Positions 40,251 to 48,856 are shown, numbered from the stretch's first letter. The stretch is 64,000 nt of DNA from Microvirga ossetica (GCF_002741015.1 NZ_CP016616.1:5730501-5794500), one strand, 5' to 3'. Program-made: numbers and translations. Notes: a model not told the origin generated them from the sequence alone.

Positions 40251-40274
40251 ACGTCACGCGAAAAACGGGCGCTT

Positions 40275-40303
40275 AAAAAGAAAAAGCAAGGCTTTCGCCT
40301 TGC
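40275..40303 (-). terminator. Strong Rho-independent terminator on the minus strand
   Basis: Read on the minus strand: GCAAGGC-GAAA-GCCTTGC followed by TTTTTCTTTTT. On the plus strand no T-run follows this stem, so the orientation is clear. No minus-strand protein gene lies upstream; it ends the small RNA proposed at 40275-40430. Confidence 0.85.
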
Positions 40304-40430
40304 CTATACTGCCTTTTGGCAATTTTTGATCCCTGGCTTTCTCAGGCCAGCGCCTCAGGGCGCCTGGGGACCTTGTTCCTCCCGAAACTCGGACCGTAGC
40401 CTCGGACCTTTGAAGGTCTGAGACGTTAGG
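40275..40430 (-). ncRNA. Small RNA gene of about 155 nt, possibly of the alpha-r9 (SmrC9) type
   Basis: On the minus strand a good promoter (GTGACA, 17 bases, TATAAG; plus coordinates 40465-40437) is followed about 150 bases later by a strong terminator. Between them the RNA can fold into successive hairpins: ACCUU/AAGGU near the 5' end, GCGCC/GGCGC, CUGGC/GCCAG, UUGCC/GGCA(G), then the GAAA-loop terminator. There is no ORF. From memory, Sinorhizobium encodes the trans-acting sRNA SmrC9 (about 150 nt) next to proS; I could not verify the match. The RNA is transcribed away from proS. Confidence 0.65.
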
Positions 40431-40436
40431 ATTTTG

Positions 40437-40465
40437 CTTATAATCACCTTACCCAGCGGTGTCAC
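40437..40465 (-). promoter_or_regulatory. Promoter of the minus-strand small RNA
   Basis: GTGACA (complement of 40460-40465) and TATAAG (complement of 40437-40442) are spaced by exactly 17 bases, five of six matches to consensus each. Confidence 0.7.
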
Positions 40466-40646
40466 CTTTTATAGGCAGGCCCTGATGCATTTTTCGGCAT
40501 TTCTTGTATTGATCTTTGGTCTAATCCATCTCGCCGCAGGCCGCTCCGGGCGATGACAGCTTGTCTTTTGCCCGGTGCCTGTGTTGTGTGCTGGAAGCGA
40601 GTCGCTACCTATTACCTGTTCCGATCGAGACCCAAGGGCGTCCCTT
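40466..40646. other. Remaining proS upstream region
   Basis: About 180 bases between the small RNA promoter and the proS start. The proS promoter should lie here; no convincing hexamer pair was found. With the sRNA gene and terminators it makes up the 396-base gap 40251-40646. On the plus strand a weak TGCC-TTTT-GGCA-ATTTTT signal at 40310-40327 may end the mce-DUF1467 transcript. Confidence 0.35.
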
Positions 40647-41975
40647 ATGCGTTTGAGCCGCTACTTTCTTCCCATTCTCCGTGAGACGCCGAAGGAAGCG
40701 GAGATCGTCTCTCACCGGCTGATGCTGCGCGCCGGCATGATCCGCCAGGAGGCTGCGGGAATCTATGCCTGGCTGCCGCTCGGTTTGAAGGTGCTGAACA
40801 AGGTCAATGCCATCGTCCGCGAGGAGCAGAATCGCTCCGGCGCCGTCGAATTGCTGATGCCCACGATTCAGTCCGCCGATCTGTGGCGGGAATCGGGCCG
40901 CTACGACGCCTATGGCAAGGAGATGCTGCGCATCCAGGACCGGCACGAGCGCGACATGCTGTTCGGGCCGACCAACGAGGAGATGGTCACCGAGATCTTC
41001 CGCGGCTATGTGCGCTCCTACAAGGATCTGCCGCTGAACCTCTACCATATCCAGTGGAAGTTCCGCGACGAGGTGCGCCCGCGCTTCGGCGTCATGCGCT
41101 CGCGCGAGTTCCTGATGAAGGATGCCTATTCCTTCGACCTCGACCAGGCAGGGGCCGTGCATTCCTACAACAAGATGTTCGTGGCCTATCTGCGCACCTT
41201 CGCCCGCATGGGCCTGAAGGCGATCCCGATGCGCGCGGATACCGGCCCCATCGGCGGAAACCTGAGCCACGAATTCATCATCCTGGCCTCGACCGGCGAG
41301 AGCGAGGTGTTCTGCCACGCGGATTATCTGAATTTCGACATTCCCTCGGAGGACACGAATTTCGACGACATTCCCGGACTCCAGAGCACCGTCGACAAGT
41401 GGACGTCGCTCTACGCCGCGACCTCCGAGATGCACGAAGCCGATGCTTTCGAGGCCGTTCCCGCCGACAAGAAGATGTCGGCGCGGGGCATCGAGGTCGG
41501 TCACATCTTCTATTTCGGCACCAAGTATTCCGCCCCCATGGGTGCGAAGGTCATGGGGCCGGACGGGCAGGAGCGGGAGGTCCATATGGGCTCCTACGGC
41601 ATCGGTCCGAGCCGCCTGATCGCCGCCATCATCGAGGCGAGCCATGACGAGAACGGCATCGTCTGGCCGGAGGCGGTTGCGCCTTTCGATGTGGCGATCC
41701 TGAACCTGAAGGCCGGCGACTCCGCAACCGATGCCGCGAGCGAGCGTCTTTATCGCGAACTTGGAGCGGCCGGACGCGACGTGCTCTATGACGACCGCGA
41801 CGAGCGTCCCGGCGGCAAGTTCGCCACCGCCGATCTCATCGGCATTCCATGGCAGGTGCTGATCGGCCCGAAGGGCCTTGCCGAAGGCAAGGTGGAACTG
41901 AAGAGCCGTGCGACGGGCGAGCGTGAGTTGCTCTCGCTCGAGGATGTCGTCTCCCGCCTGACAAGCCGTCAATAG
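40647..41975 (+). CDS. proS: Prolyl-tRNA synthetase (short type without editing insertion)
   Basis: 442 residues. Class II motifs: the motif 2 region [20 protein letters not shown] and motif 3 [16 protein letters not shown]. The C-terminal anticodon-binding domain has [22 protein letters not shown]. The roughly 180-residue editing insertion of E. coli ProS is missing, and only a short linker is present at about 230-290; this short form is typical of alphaproteobacteria. Start ATG 40647 gives [15 protein letters not shown]. lolC follows after 6 bases. Confidence 0.97.
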   Translation: MRLSRYFLPILRETPKEAEIVSHRLMLRAGMIRQEAAGIYAWLPLGLKVLNKVNAIVREEQNRSGAVELLMPTIQSADLWRESGRYDAYGKEMLRIQDRHERDMLFGPTNEEMVTEIFRGYVRSYKDLPLNLYHIQWKFRDEVRPRFGVMRSREFLMKDAYSFDLDQAGAVHSYNKMFVAYLRTFARMGLKAIPMRADTGPIGGNLSHEFIILASTGESEVFCHADYLNFDIPSEDTNFDDIPGLQSTVDKWTSLYAATSEMHEADAFEAVPADKKMSARGIEVGHIFYFGTKYSAPMGAKVMGPDGQEREVHMGSYGIGPSRLIAAIIEASHDENGIVWPEAVAPFDVAILNLKAGDSATDAASERLYRELGAAGRDVLYDDRDERPGGKFATADLIGIPWQVLIGPKGLAEGKVELKSRATGERELLSLEDVVSRLTSRQ

Positions 41976-41981
41976 GCGCTC

Positions 41982-43271
41982 ATGGCCAAGACAGCGGAAG
42001 CCAAGACGGCACCTTCAGGGACGAAACCCTTCTCGCTTTTCGAGTGGATGCTCGCCGGACGCTACCTGCGCACGCGCCGGCGGGAAGGCTTCGTCTCGGT
42101 GATCGCCGGCTTCTCGTTTCTCGGCATCATGCTCGGGGTCGCGACGCTGATCGTGGTGCTCTCGGTCATGAACGGCTTCCGCAAGGAGCTGCTCGACAAG
42201 ATCGTGGGCATCAACGGCCATATCTTCGTCGCGCCGCTGGAAAGTCCGCTTACCGATTACCCGGAGGTCGCGGCCCGCATCGCGGCCGTGCCGGGAGTCA
42301 AACGCGCCATCCCGCTCGTCGAAGGACAGGCCTTTGGCTCCTCGCAATACAACGGCAGCGGTGTCCTCGTGCGCGGCATCCGGCCGGAAGATCTGCGCAA
42401 GATCGAGCACATCGCCGGCAACCTGCGGCAGGGCAGCCTCGACGAGTTCGAGAACGGGGAGGGCGTCGCCATCGGGCGCCGCCTTGCCGACGCTCTCTCT
42501 CTGCAGGCCGGCGACACCTTCACGCTCATCACGCCGCGCGGCGCGTCGACGCCCTTCGGCACGGCACCGCGGGTCAAGGGTTATCCGGTGAAGGCGATCT
42601 TCGAGATCGGCATGTCGGAATTCGATTCCACCTTCGTCTTCATGCCGCTGACCGAGGCGCAGAACTACTTCAACCGCCAGAACGACGTCCAGCTCATCGA
42701 GGTCTATCTCGACAATGCCGACCGGGTAGACCAGGCCCGCGCCGCCATCGACGAGGCGGCAGGCCGGCCGATCCTCATGACGGACTGGCGCCAACGCAAC
42801 CGCACTTTCTTCGGTGCGCTCGAAGTCGAGCGCAACGTGATGTTCCTGATCCTCACGCTGATCGTGCTCGTGGCCGCGCTCAACATCATCTCCGGCCTGA
42901 TCATGCTGGTGAAGGACAAGTCGGAGGACATCGCGATCCTGCGAACCATGGGTGCGACGCGCGGTTCCGTGATGCGCGTGTTTCTCATCACCGGAGCGTC
43001 CATCGGGATCGTCGGAACGATCGCAGGCTTCGGCCTCGGCCTGCTGCTCGCGCTCAATGTCGAGACGATCCGCGACGTCATCTCGCGGCTCACGAACACC
43101 AATCTCTTCCCGGCGGAGCTCTATTTCCTGAGCCGGCTGCCGGCGGAGGTGAATCCGACCGAGGTGGCGACCATCCTCATCATGGCAATGGTGCTGTCGC
43201 TTCTCGCGACCCTCTATCCCTCGTGGCGGGCCGCGAAGCTCGATCCTGTCGAAGCGTTGCGTTACGGTTGA
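41982..43271 (+). CDS. lolC: Lipoprotein-releasing ABC transporter permease LolC/LolE type
   Basis: 429 residues, four membrane helices: one near 40-65, then three at about 290-420 around a large periplasmic domain. [24 protein letters not shown] and the late [15 protein letters not shown] loop are typical. With LolD it extracts mature lipoproteins from the inner membrane toward LolA. A single permease gene is present, so it probably works as a homodimer, as usual in alphaproteobacteria. lolD begins two bases after its stop. Confidence 0.95.
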   Translation: MAKTAEAKTAPSGTKPFSLFEWMLAGRYLRTRRREGFVSVIAGFSFLGIMLGVATLIVVLSVMNGFRKELLDKIVGINGHIFVAPLESPLTDYPEVAARIAAVPGVKRAIPLVEGQAFGSSQYNGSGVLVRGIRPEDLRKIEHIAGNLRQGSLDEFENGEGVAIGRRLADALSLQAGDTFTLITPRGASTPFGTAPRVKGYPVKAIFEIGMSEFDSTFVFMPLTEAQNYFNRQNDVQLIEVYLDNADRVDQARAAIDEAAGRPILMTDWRQRNRTFFGALEVERNVMFLILTLIVLVAALNIISGLIMLVKDKSEDIAILRTMGATRGSVMRVFLITGASIGIVGTIAGFGLGLLLALNVETIRDVISRLTNTNLFPAELYFLSRLPAEVNPTEVATILIMAMVLSLLATLYPSWRAAKLDPVEALRYG

Positions 43272-43273
43272 GT

Positions 43274-43969
43274 ATGTCGGCAGCCTCCTCCCAACCCGCT
43301 CTTTACCTCTCCAAAGTCGAGCGCCGCTACCCGCAGGGCGACAGCTTCCTCGACGTTTTGCGTGGCGCCGATCTGGCGATCTGGCCGGGCGAGATCGTCG
43401 CCCTCGTCGCGCCCTCGGGCACCGGCAAATCGACCCTGCTGCACGTGGCCGGCCTGCTCGAGAAGCCCGATGGCGGCGAGGTCTTCGTCGGCTCGAAGCC
43501 GACCGCCTCCATGACCGATCAGGAGCGCACGCGCGTGCGCCGCGAGGAACTCGGCTTCGTCTATCAGTTCCACCATCTCCTGCCGGAGTTCTCGGCTCTC
43601 GAGAACGTGGTGATCCCGCAGCTCATCCGTGGCCTGTCGAAGGCCGAGGCGCAGGACCGCGCCACGCAGCTCCTGACCTTTCTCGGCCTCGGCAAACGCC
43701 TCGATCATCGCCCCGGCGAACTCTCCGGCGGCGAACAGCAGCGGGTCGCCATCGCCCGCGCCGTCGCCAATGCCCCGCGTCTCCTGCTCGCCGACGAGCC
43801 CACCGGCAACCTCGACCCCAACACCTCCGGCCGCGTCTTCCAGACTCTGGTGGCCATCGTCCGCGCCTCCAAGCTCGCGGCCCTCATCGCCACGCATAAC
43901 ATGGACCTAGCCGCCCGCATGGACCGGCGAGTGACGATACGGGACGGGTTGGTCGTGCAGTTGCCGTAA
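43274..43969 (+). CDS. lolD: Lipoprotein-releasing ABC transporter ATP-binding protein
   Basis: 231 residues. Walker A APSGTGKS (46-53), signature [14 protein letters not shown], Walker [13 protein letters not shown] and the switch histidine in IATHNMDLA. It energises LolC. The start ATG 43274 gives the correct length; the much longer frame overlapping lolC is a shadow. An imperfect hairpin, TGACCGC/GCGGTCA, follows at 43990-44009 without a T-run. Confidence 0.95.
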   Translation: MSAASSQPALYLSKVERRYPQGDSFLDVLRGADLAIWPGEIVALVAPSGTGKSTLLHVAGLLEKPDGGEVFVGSKPTASMTDQERTRVRREELGFVYQFHHLLPEFSALENVVIPQLIRGLSKAEAQDRATQLLTFLGLGKRLDHRPGELSGGEQQRVAIARAVANAPRLLLADEPTGNLDPNTSGRVFQTLVAIVRASKLAALIATHNMDLAARMDRRVTIRDGLVVQLP

Positions 43970-44074
43970 CGTCTTTCGTCGGCATTTGGTGACCGCATGG
44001 CAGCGGTCATCTCACCAGCATGCAAGAGAGTTTGGGGCTTCAATTTCGTTAATAAGCTGCAACTTATGTAATAT

Positions 44075-44103
44075 TTGACGTATCGGAATGTGCGTCTTGT
44101 AGT
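44075..44103 (+). promoter_or_regulatory. Probable promoter of the RTX gene
   Basis: TTGACG (44075-44080), 17 bases, TGTAGT (44098-44103). It lies in a distinctly AT-richer stretch (about 44030-44200) unlike the rest of the window, 145 bases before the RTX start. Confidence 0.5.
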
Positions 44104-44248
44104 AATTGGCTCAAGCAAAAAAGTTAAATTACGGTAACAATCCTATCTAAATCGAGAGTTTAAGTCTTCTCTATTTCGCCTCATCGATAGAGTGCCGGCA
44201 GCCGTATGTAGTCAGAGGCCGCCCGATGTCTGCAAGCGGAGGCGCGCT

Positions 44249-46975
44249 ATGTTCCTAACCCCACTCGAAGAAGCTTATTTGCTATACATGGCAGCGCACG
44301 GCGGCAAGGCCGGTGGCCAGGACGGGAAGAAAGGTATCTATTGGGGTGCCATGGCTGGCACAGGTGAAGGCGGTGTTGGCGGCGTCAGCGGCGGCTCCAG
44401 CGTTCGCGTTGACGTTAGAATTCTTCCCAACGGTGGCGTCAATACGAATGGGGATAACATTAAAGACAAAAGACTAGTCGTGAATGACGATAGGAGCATC
44501 ACTACGATCATCACGGATAAAAAGGGGGTTGTAACAGTCGTTACGACGCCAGCGGTTATTGCCGCCACTGGAGACAGAGGCGAGGCCGTATCTCTGCCAA
44601 AGAACGGAGGGACTGTTTATATCCCCAGGCAAGTGCAGGTGAACACAGAGGTCAAATACATTAGAATACAAGACGACTACACAACAGAGGGCCATCCAAG
44701 TCGAGCGGTGGTGCAGACGACTACGACCATCAGATTCTCGGATGGGTCGAACATGGTCATAAGGGACGCCGAACGTTACTATGACGGCGAAAGGAGCCCT
44801 GGCTCTGTGCAATTCCGAGGCGTTGAGGACGAATACATCGATAGAATTAGGCTCGAAGACAGCAATCGTGTCGAAAGAGAGCGCTTTGAACTGATCGATG
44901 CGCTCAGGGACGGTCGCATGAGGGTCATCCAAACCGGCACCGGGGCTCAGTACCTCAATTATAAAGAGGGCACCGAAGGGGATGACGTGCTTTCCGGCGG
45001 AGGGATGCTGAACGGGCTGGGCGGCAACGATGTGCTCAATGGGGCCAATAACCCCTATGATGTGGACGTGCTCGACGGCGGCGATGGCAACGATACCCTG
45101 AACGGCGGCGAGGGCATGGACATCCTCGTCGGTGGCGCAGGAGCGGACAGGCTCAACGGCGGCGACGGCTTCGACATCGCAAGCTACGCGCCTGCTTCCG
45201 GTGCTGTCGTTGTGAACATGTTTGACGTGAGCCACAATACGGGCGATGCGGCCGGTGATGGCTACGCCTCCGTCGAAGGCATCGTCGGCTCCGAGCATAA
45301 CGACAAAATCACCGGCAACAATTACAGCAACCGCCTTGAAGGGGGCGGCGGCAACGACACCATCGATGGATCCGGCGGAAGCGATGATATTTACGGGAAT
45401 GACGGCGACGACTTCCTGATCGGCGGGAGCGGCGCCGATACCTTCGAGGGCGGAGACGGCCGCGACACGGTCAGCTATTACAAGAACCTGACTGCGGTTC
45501 AGATCTATATGTCGTCCGTGAACGACAATGTCGGCGCCTATGGCGACACCTACAACGACATCGAGGCGATCGATGGTACGCTGTTCGGCGATGTGATCGA
45601 AGGCGATACCTACGAAAACACGTTCTGGGGTGACGCGGGCAATGACACCCTCAACGGGGCAGGCGGCAGCGACACCCTCGCGGGCGGCGACGGTGACGAC
45701 AAGCTCGAGGGCGGCTGGGGATCCTGGGGCGACCGGCTCGATGGCGGAAACGGCCGTGATACGGCGAGCTATTACCATGCCCAATCAGGCGTGCAGGTTT
45801 ATCTCTGGGACGTGTCGCGGAACACCGGCGAAGCGGCCGACGACACCTACGTCTCCATTGAGATCATCGACGGGTCGACCCACAGCGACAAGCTCGAGGG
45901 CAATGGCGCCGCCAACACCTTCTGGGGCGACGCCGGCCATGATCTGATCAAGGGCTTGAGCGGCGCAGACACGCTCTCGGGGGGCGCCGGCGGCGACCAT
46001 CTTTTGGGCGGCGAAGGGGCGGATCGTCTCGACGGCGGTGCCGATTTCGACTTCGCCTCCTATGCCGATGCCTCTTCGGGCGTGCTGGTCGATCTGCTCA
46101 ATATGGCCCGCAACACGGGCGAGGCAGCGGGCGATGTCTATATCTCGATCGAGGGCCTGACCGGCTCGGCCCATAGCGACCAGTTCTATGGCACGGCCGG
46201 CTGGGACGGCTTCTACGGCAGCGGTGGCGACGACCAACTCGAGGGCCGCGGCGGCGGCGACCAGCTCGACGGCGGTGAGGGCTTCGACTTTGCTGTCTAC
46301 TGGAGTGCGGCCTCCAGCGTGGTGGCAAGCCTCGCAACCGGTACCGGCTCGGCGGGTGATGCAGCCGGCGACGTGTTCGTGTCGATCGAGGGCCTGCAGG
46401 GCTCGAGCTACAACGACGTGCTGACAGGCAGTGTAGGGGGCAACACGCTCTACGGCTGGGGCGGCAGCGACCAGCTCTATGGACTTTCTGGCAACGACTA
46501 CATCGAAGGCGGCGACGGAGCTGATACGATCTCCGGCGGTGAGGGCTTCGACTGGCTCCTGGGAAATGCCGGCGCGGACCAGTTCCGGATCGACACGAAC
46601 CCCTGGTCGGGCGGTGTGGCAGGCGGCACGAGCACGTCGCCGCAGAATGTCGACACGCTTGCCGACTTCAATGGGGCCGAAGGCGACCGGATCGCGCTGA
46701 ACACCAGCAAGTTCTGGGGGCAAGGCCCGAATGAAAGTATCGTTCACGCGTTTTCGCCGGTGGCGGCCGGCAGCTATGCCTCGCTTCAGAGCAGCGTGTT
46801 CGCAATGGGAGCGCAGGCCACTTCGGCGGCCCATAGGATCGTCTACGATCAGGCAAGCGGCTCGATCTACTTCGATGCGGATGGAGCCGGGCGGATGAAC
46901 GATCAGATCCTGTTCGCCAAGGTGAATGCCGGCACGGCGCTCACCGCTGCGCACTTCCAGCTCTTCACCCTCTGA
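44249..46975 (+). CDS. Large RTX (hemolysin-type calcium-binding repeat) protein, probably type I secreted
   Basis: 908 residues from ATG 44249 (CGGAGG six bases upstream). There is no N-terminal signal peptide. Residues about 60-240 form a region of unknown fold, encoded by AT-richer DNA. From about 250 the protein is a series of nonapeptide calcium-binding repeats (GGNDVLNG, GGDGNDTLNGGEG, GGAGADRLNGG). These are organised into about five larger units of roughly 95-125 residues, each with a sheet-like insert (FDxASYxxASxxVxVxL ... NTGxAAGDxYxSIE). The last 130 residues are a cap ending HFQLFTL, which would serve as the type I secretion signal. No HlyB/HlyD/TolC genes are nearby. A surface or matrix role is inferred. 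Confidence 0.88.
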   Translation: MFLTPLEEAYLLYMAAHGGKAGGQDGKKGIYWGAMAGTGEGGVGGVSGGSSVRVDVRILPNGGVNTNGDNIKDKRLVVNDDRSITTIITDKKGVVTVVTTPAVIAATGDRGEAVSLPKNGGTVYIPRQVQVNTEVKYIRIQDDYTTEGHPSRAVVQTTTTIRFSDGSNMVIRDAERYYDGERSPGSVQFRGVEDEYIDRIRLEDSNRVERERFELIDALRDGRMRVIQTGTGAQYLNYKEGTEGDDVLSGGGMLNGLGGNDVLNGANNPYDVDVLDGGDGNDTLNGGEGMDILVGGAGADRLNGGDGFDIASYAPASGAVVVNMFDVSHNTGDAAGDGYASVEGIVGSEHNDKITGNNYSNRLEGGGGNDTIDGSGGSDDIYGNDGDDFLIGGSGADTFEGGDGRDTVSYYKNLTAVQIYMSSVNDNVGAYGDTYNDIEAIDGTLFGDVIEGDTYENTFWGDAGNDTLNGAGGSDTLAGGDGDDKLEGGWGSWGDRLDGGNGRDTASYYHAQSGVQVYLWDVSRNTGEAADDTYVSIEIIDGSTHSDKLEGNGAANTFWGDAGHDLIKGLSGADTLSGGAGGDHLLGGEGADRLDGGADFDFASYADASSGVLVDLLNMARNTGEAAGDVYISIEGLTGSAHSDQFYGTAGWDGFYGSGGDDQLEGRGGGDQLDGGEGFDFAVYWSAASSVVASLATGTGSAGDAAGDVFVSIEGLQGSSYNDVLTGSVGGNTLYGWGGSDQLYGLSGNDYIEGGDGADTISGGEGFDWLLGNAGADQFRIDTNPWSGGVAGGTSTSPQNVDTLADFNGAEGDRIALNTSKFWGQGPNESIVHAFSPVAAGSYASLQSSVFAMGAQATSAAHRIVYDQASGSIYFDADGAGRMNDQILFAKVNAGTALTAAHFQLFTL

Positions 46976-46999
46976 CGCAACTGATCCCAGAGCAATGTC

Positions 47000-47032
47000 A
47001 GAAGCCGGCGCCGAAAGCGCCGGCTTCTTTTT
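47000..47032 (+). terminator. Rho-independent terminator of the RTX gene
   Basis: GAAGCCGGCGC and GCGCCGGCTTC (11 bp) around CGAAA, followed by TTTTT. Confidence 0.92.
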
Positions 47033-47151
47033 GACCACTGTCCAGCGCATTCCACCGGAACGAGCCTGCCCTGACATCAAGGGAATATTTCCGTTGCGTC
47101 AAATCGCCCTTTTAGATCACATGACGCGAGTGACGTCGTGCGGGAGCGGAG

Positions 47152-48477
47152 ATGCCCAAATACAAGCCGAAAGATTGGGGCTATCAGCTTCAGAATGCGA
47201 AACCGACGACCATTGCCAAATCGCGACACGACCTGGTCGTCATCGATTACGAGCAGGACGGCCACGGCAGCTTCAGCGCCAGCCAGATCAAACTGATGAA
47301 GGCCAAGGGGGCGCACAAGCTCGTCTCCTATGTGAGCATCGGCGAGGCCGAGGACTACCGCGACTATTGGAAGAAGGGCTGGGCGACGAAGAAGCCCGCA
47401 TGGCTCGAGCGCGAGAATCCCGACTGGGACGGCAATTACAAGGTCCGCTACTGGCATCCCGACTGGCAGAAGCTGACGCTGGATCGAATCCGCGAGGTGG
47501 CGAAGGCCGGCTATGACGGGGCCTATCTCGATATCGTCGATGCCTACGAGTACTTCGCGCCGCGGCGTTCCAGCGCGGCGAAGGACATGGTCGATTTCGT
47601 CGCGAAGATCGCGGCGGTTGCGCGGGAGATCAACCCGAACTTCCTCATCATCCCGCAGAACGGCGAAGGCCTTCTCAAATACCGCAAGTATCTGAGCGTC
47701 ATCGATGGGATCGCCAAGGAGGACCTCTATTACGGCCTCGACGGCGACGGCATCCGCAATGCGTCCCAGGAGATTGCCTATAGCCGCAAGTATCTCGACA
47801 TCGCGCGCAAGGCGGGCAAGTTCGTCCTCAACGTCGAGTATCTGTCGGACAAGAGCGCGGTCTCGACCTATCTGAAGGATGTCTCCAAGACGGGATATGT
47901 GCCCTATGTCGGTCCGCGCGATCTCGACAAGCTCAGTTACGACGTGCCGTACGCGTCGTCGAAGGCCGCGCAGGCTGCCGCCGGCAGCATCGCCGCCGGA
48001 GATGCGATCCTGATGGGCAGTGCTTCCGATGACCTGTTGAAGGGAGCGGGCGCGAACGATGCCCTGAACGGCCGGGATGGCGCCGACACGTTGTCCGGCG
48101 AGGGTAGCGACCTGCTGGTGGGCGGCGCCGGGTGGGACGTGTTCCGTTTCGATACGCAGCCACGTGCCAAGAATGTCGACATGATTGCGGACTTCAATCC
48201 GATGGAAGACAGGATTGCGCTGGAGACGACGTCGTTCGGCCTCGATCCCGGGGTGAATGGTGGTTGGTGGAGCCAGACAGGCGGCACGCTCTCCCCGAGC
48301 CTGTTCCATGTCGGGCTTAAGGCAAGTACCGGTGCGCAGCGGATCGTCTACGACCAGGCGAGCGGCACCCTCTACTACGATGCCGATGGGTCCGGTCCGA
48401 CCGGGCAGGCGCCCTTTGCCAAGCTGGCTCCCGGCACCGTGCTGAGCGCGGCGCATTTCCAACTCTTCACGCTCTGA
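47152..48477 (+). CDS. GH114-like glycoside hydrolase (alpha-1,4-polygalactosaminidase type) fused to RTX secretion cap
   Basis: 441 residues. Residues about 5-265 match the TIM-barrel family of TM1410/GH114 enzymes: DWGYQLQNAKPTTIAKSRHD, LVVIDYEQDG, KLVSYVSIGEAEDYRDYW, AGYDGAYLDIVDAYEYF and IIPQNGEGLL. The aspartates and glutamates of these stretches would form the active site. A short RTX segment (about 285-325, DGADTLSGEGSDLLVGGAG) and a 110-residue cap ending HFQLFTL follow. The cap closely resembles that of the upstream RTX protein, so both probably leave by the same type I secretion system. No signal peptide. GGGAGCGGAG precedes the ATG. The substrate, possibly a galactosamine-rich exopolysaccharide, is inferred from the family. 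Confidence 0.85.
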   Translation: MPKYKPKDWGYQLQNAKPTTIAKSRHDLVVIDYEQDGHGSFSASQIKLMKAKGAHKLVSYVSIGEAEDYRDYWKKGWATKKPAWLERENPDWDGNYKVRYWHPDWQKLTLDRIREVAKAGYDGAYLDIVDAYEYFAPRRSSAAKDMVDFVAKIAAVAREINPNFLIIPQNGEGLLKYRKYLSVIDGIAKEDLYYGLDGDGIRNASQEIAYSRKYLDIARKAGKFVLNVEYLSDKSAVSTYLKDVSKTGYVPYVGPRDLDKLSYDVPYASSKAAQAAAGSIAAGDAILMGSASDDLLKGAGANDALNGRDGADTLSGEGSDLLVGGAGWDVFRFDTQPRAKNVDMIADFNPMEDRIALETTSFGLDPGVNGGWWSQTGGTLSPSLFHVGLKASTGAQRIVYDQASGTLYYDADGSGPTGQAPFAKLAPGTVLSAAHFQLFTL

Positions 48478-48497
48478 AGCGTCCTTCGATCATCTGA

Positions 48498-48537
48498 ACG
48501 CAAACGGCCGGCGTCCAAGCGCCGGCCGTTTGCGTTT
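48498..48537 (+). terminator. Rho-independent terminator of the GH114 gene
   Basis: ACGCAAACGGCCGGCG and CGCCGGCCGTTTGCGT pair perfectly (16 bp) around TCCAAG; a short TT follows. The very long stem compensates for the short T-run. Confidence 0.8.
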
Positions 48538-48597
48538 CAAGCCATTAAGGCTTTGTTGACTCCGTCCCAACGGCAGGTTGTTCACGCGCTTTACACA

Positions 48598-48633
48598 GAA
48601 CATCCAATGAACAAATATGAACATATTGGGAAC
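48598..48633. promoter_or_regulatory. Two perfect LexA-type (SOS) boxes, GAAC-N7-GAAC
   Basis: GAAC at 48598 and 48609 are spaced by seven bases; GAAC at 48619 and 48630 are again spaced by seven. GAAC-N7-GAAC (GTTC-N7-GTTC on the other strand) is the LexA operator of alphaproteobacteria. A possible promoter, TTTACA (48590-48595), 17 bases, AAATAT (48613-48618), would be overlapped by both boxes. The boxes end 14 bases before the microprotein start at 48648. Confidence 0.75.
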
Positions 48634-48647
48634 ACGGAGATCAGACC

Positions 48648-48749
48648 ATGCTTCGCTTCATCCTCGAGACCACCGCCGAAATTGCTTCGCTCGCCATGTT
48701 CGGGTCCGCCGTGGCAATCTGGGCTCTGGTTCTTTCTCCCATCGCTTGA
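48648..48749 (+). CDS. 33-residue single-pass membrane microprotein, putative SOS-induced
   Basis: The ORF starts with MLRFILETTAEIASL and ends VLSPIA. Residues 12-33 are hydrophobic apart from two serines, which fits one inner-membrane helix. GGAGA lies seven bases before the ATG. Directly upstream are two LexA-type boxes, so DNA damage should induce it. In Caulobacter the LexA-controlled SidA is a 29-residue membrane protein that blocks cell division; size, topology and control are alike, but homology is not shown. An alternative is a toxin-like peptide. It sits between the GH114 terminator and dnaE. Confidence 0.65.
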   Translation: MLRFILETTAEIASLAMFGSAVAIWALVLSPIA

Positions 48750-48758
48750 TAGCAGCCG

Positions 48759-48778
48759 TCCACAGGAGATCCTGTGGA
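48759..48778. other. Perfect 20-base palindrome before dnaE
   Basis: TCCACAGGAGATCCTGTGGA reads the same on both strands. It is about 80 bases before dnaE and just after the microprotein stop. No T-run follows, so it is not an obvious terminator; a protein-binding site or hairpin is possible. Confidence 0.5.
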
Positions 48779-48856
48779 TTCACAGGAAGGAAGTCCTTCA
48801 ATCCTTTCTTAGAAAAGAATCGTGCCACTATGCGCGCCATCGACGAGTAGAGTTTC

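Noticed and set aside
40275..40430. 6S RNA
   Set aside because: Length fits, but I could not pair the 5' and 3' ends into the closing stem and central bubble expected of 6S. Kept as an unassigned small RNA.
44249..46975. CRISPR-like or satellite repeats in 45000-46600
   Set aside because: The periodicity is that of RTX codons in one reading frame. Units diverge and there are no spacers.
44249..48477. Local type I secretion genes
   Set aside because: The only ABC ATPase gene nearby is lolD, which pairs with lolC; no HlyB, HlyD or TolC homologue is present in the window.
48617..48850. 77-codon frame overlapping the microprotein
   Set aside because: Arg/His-rich composition of an out-of-frame read. 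The start lies within a LexA box, and there is no ribosome site.
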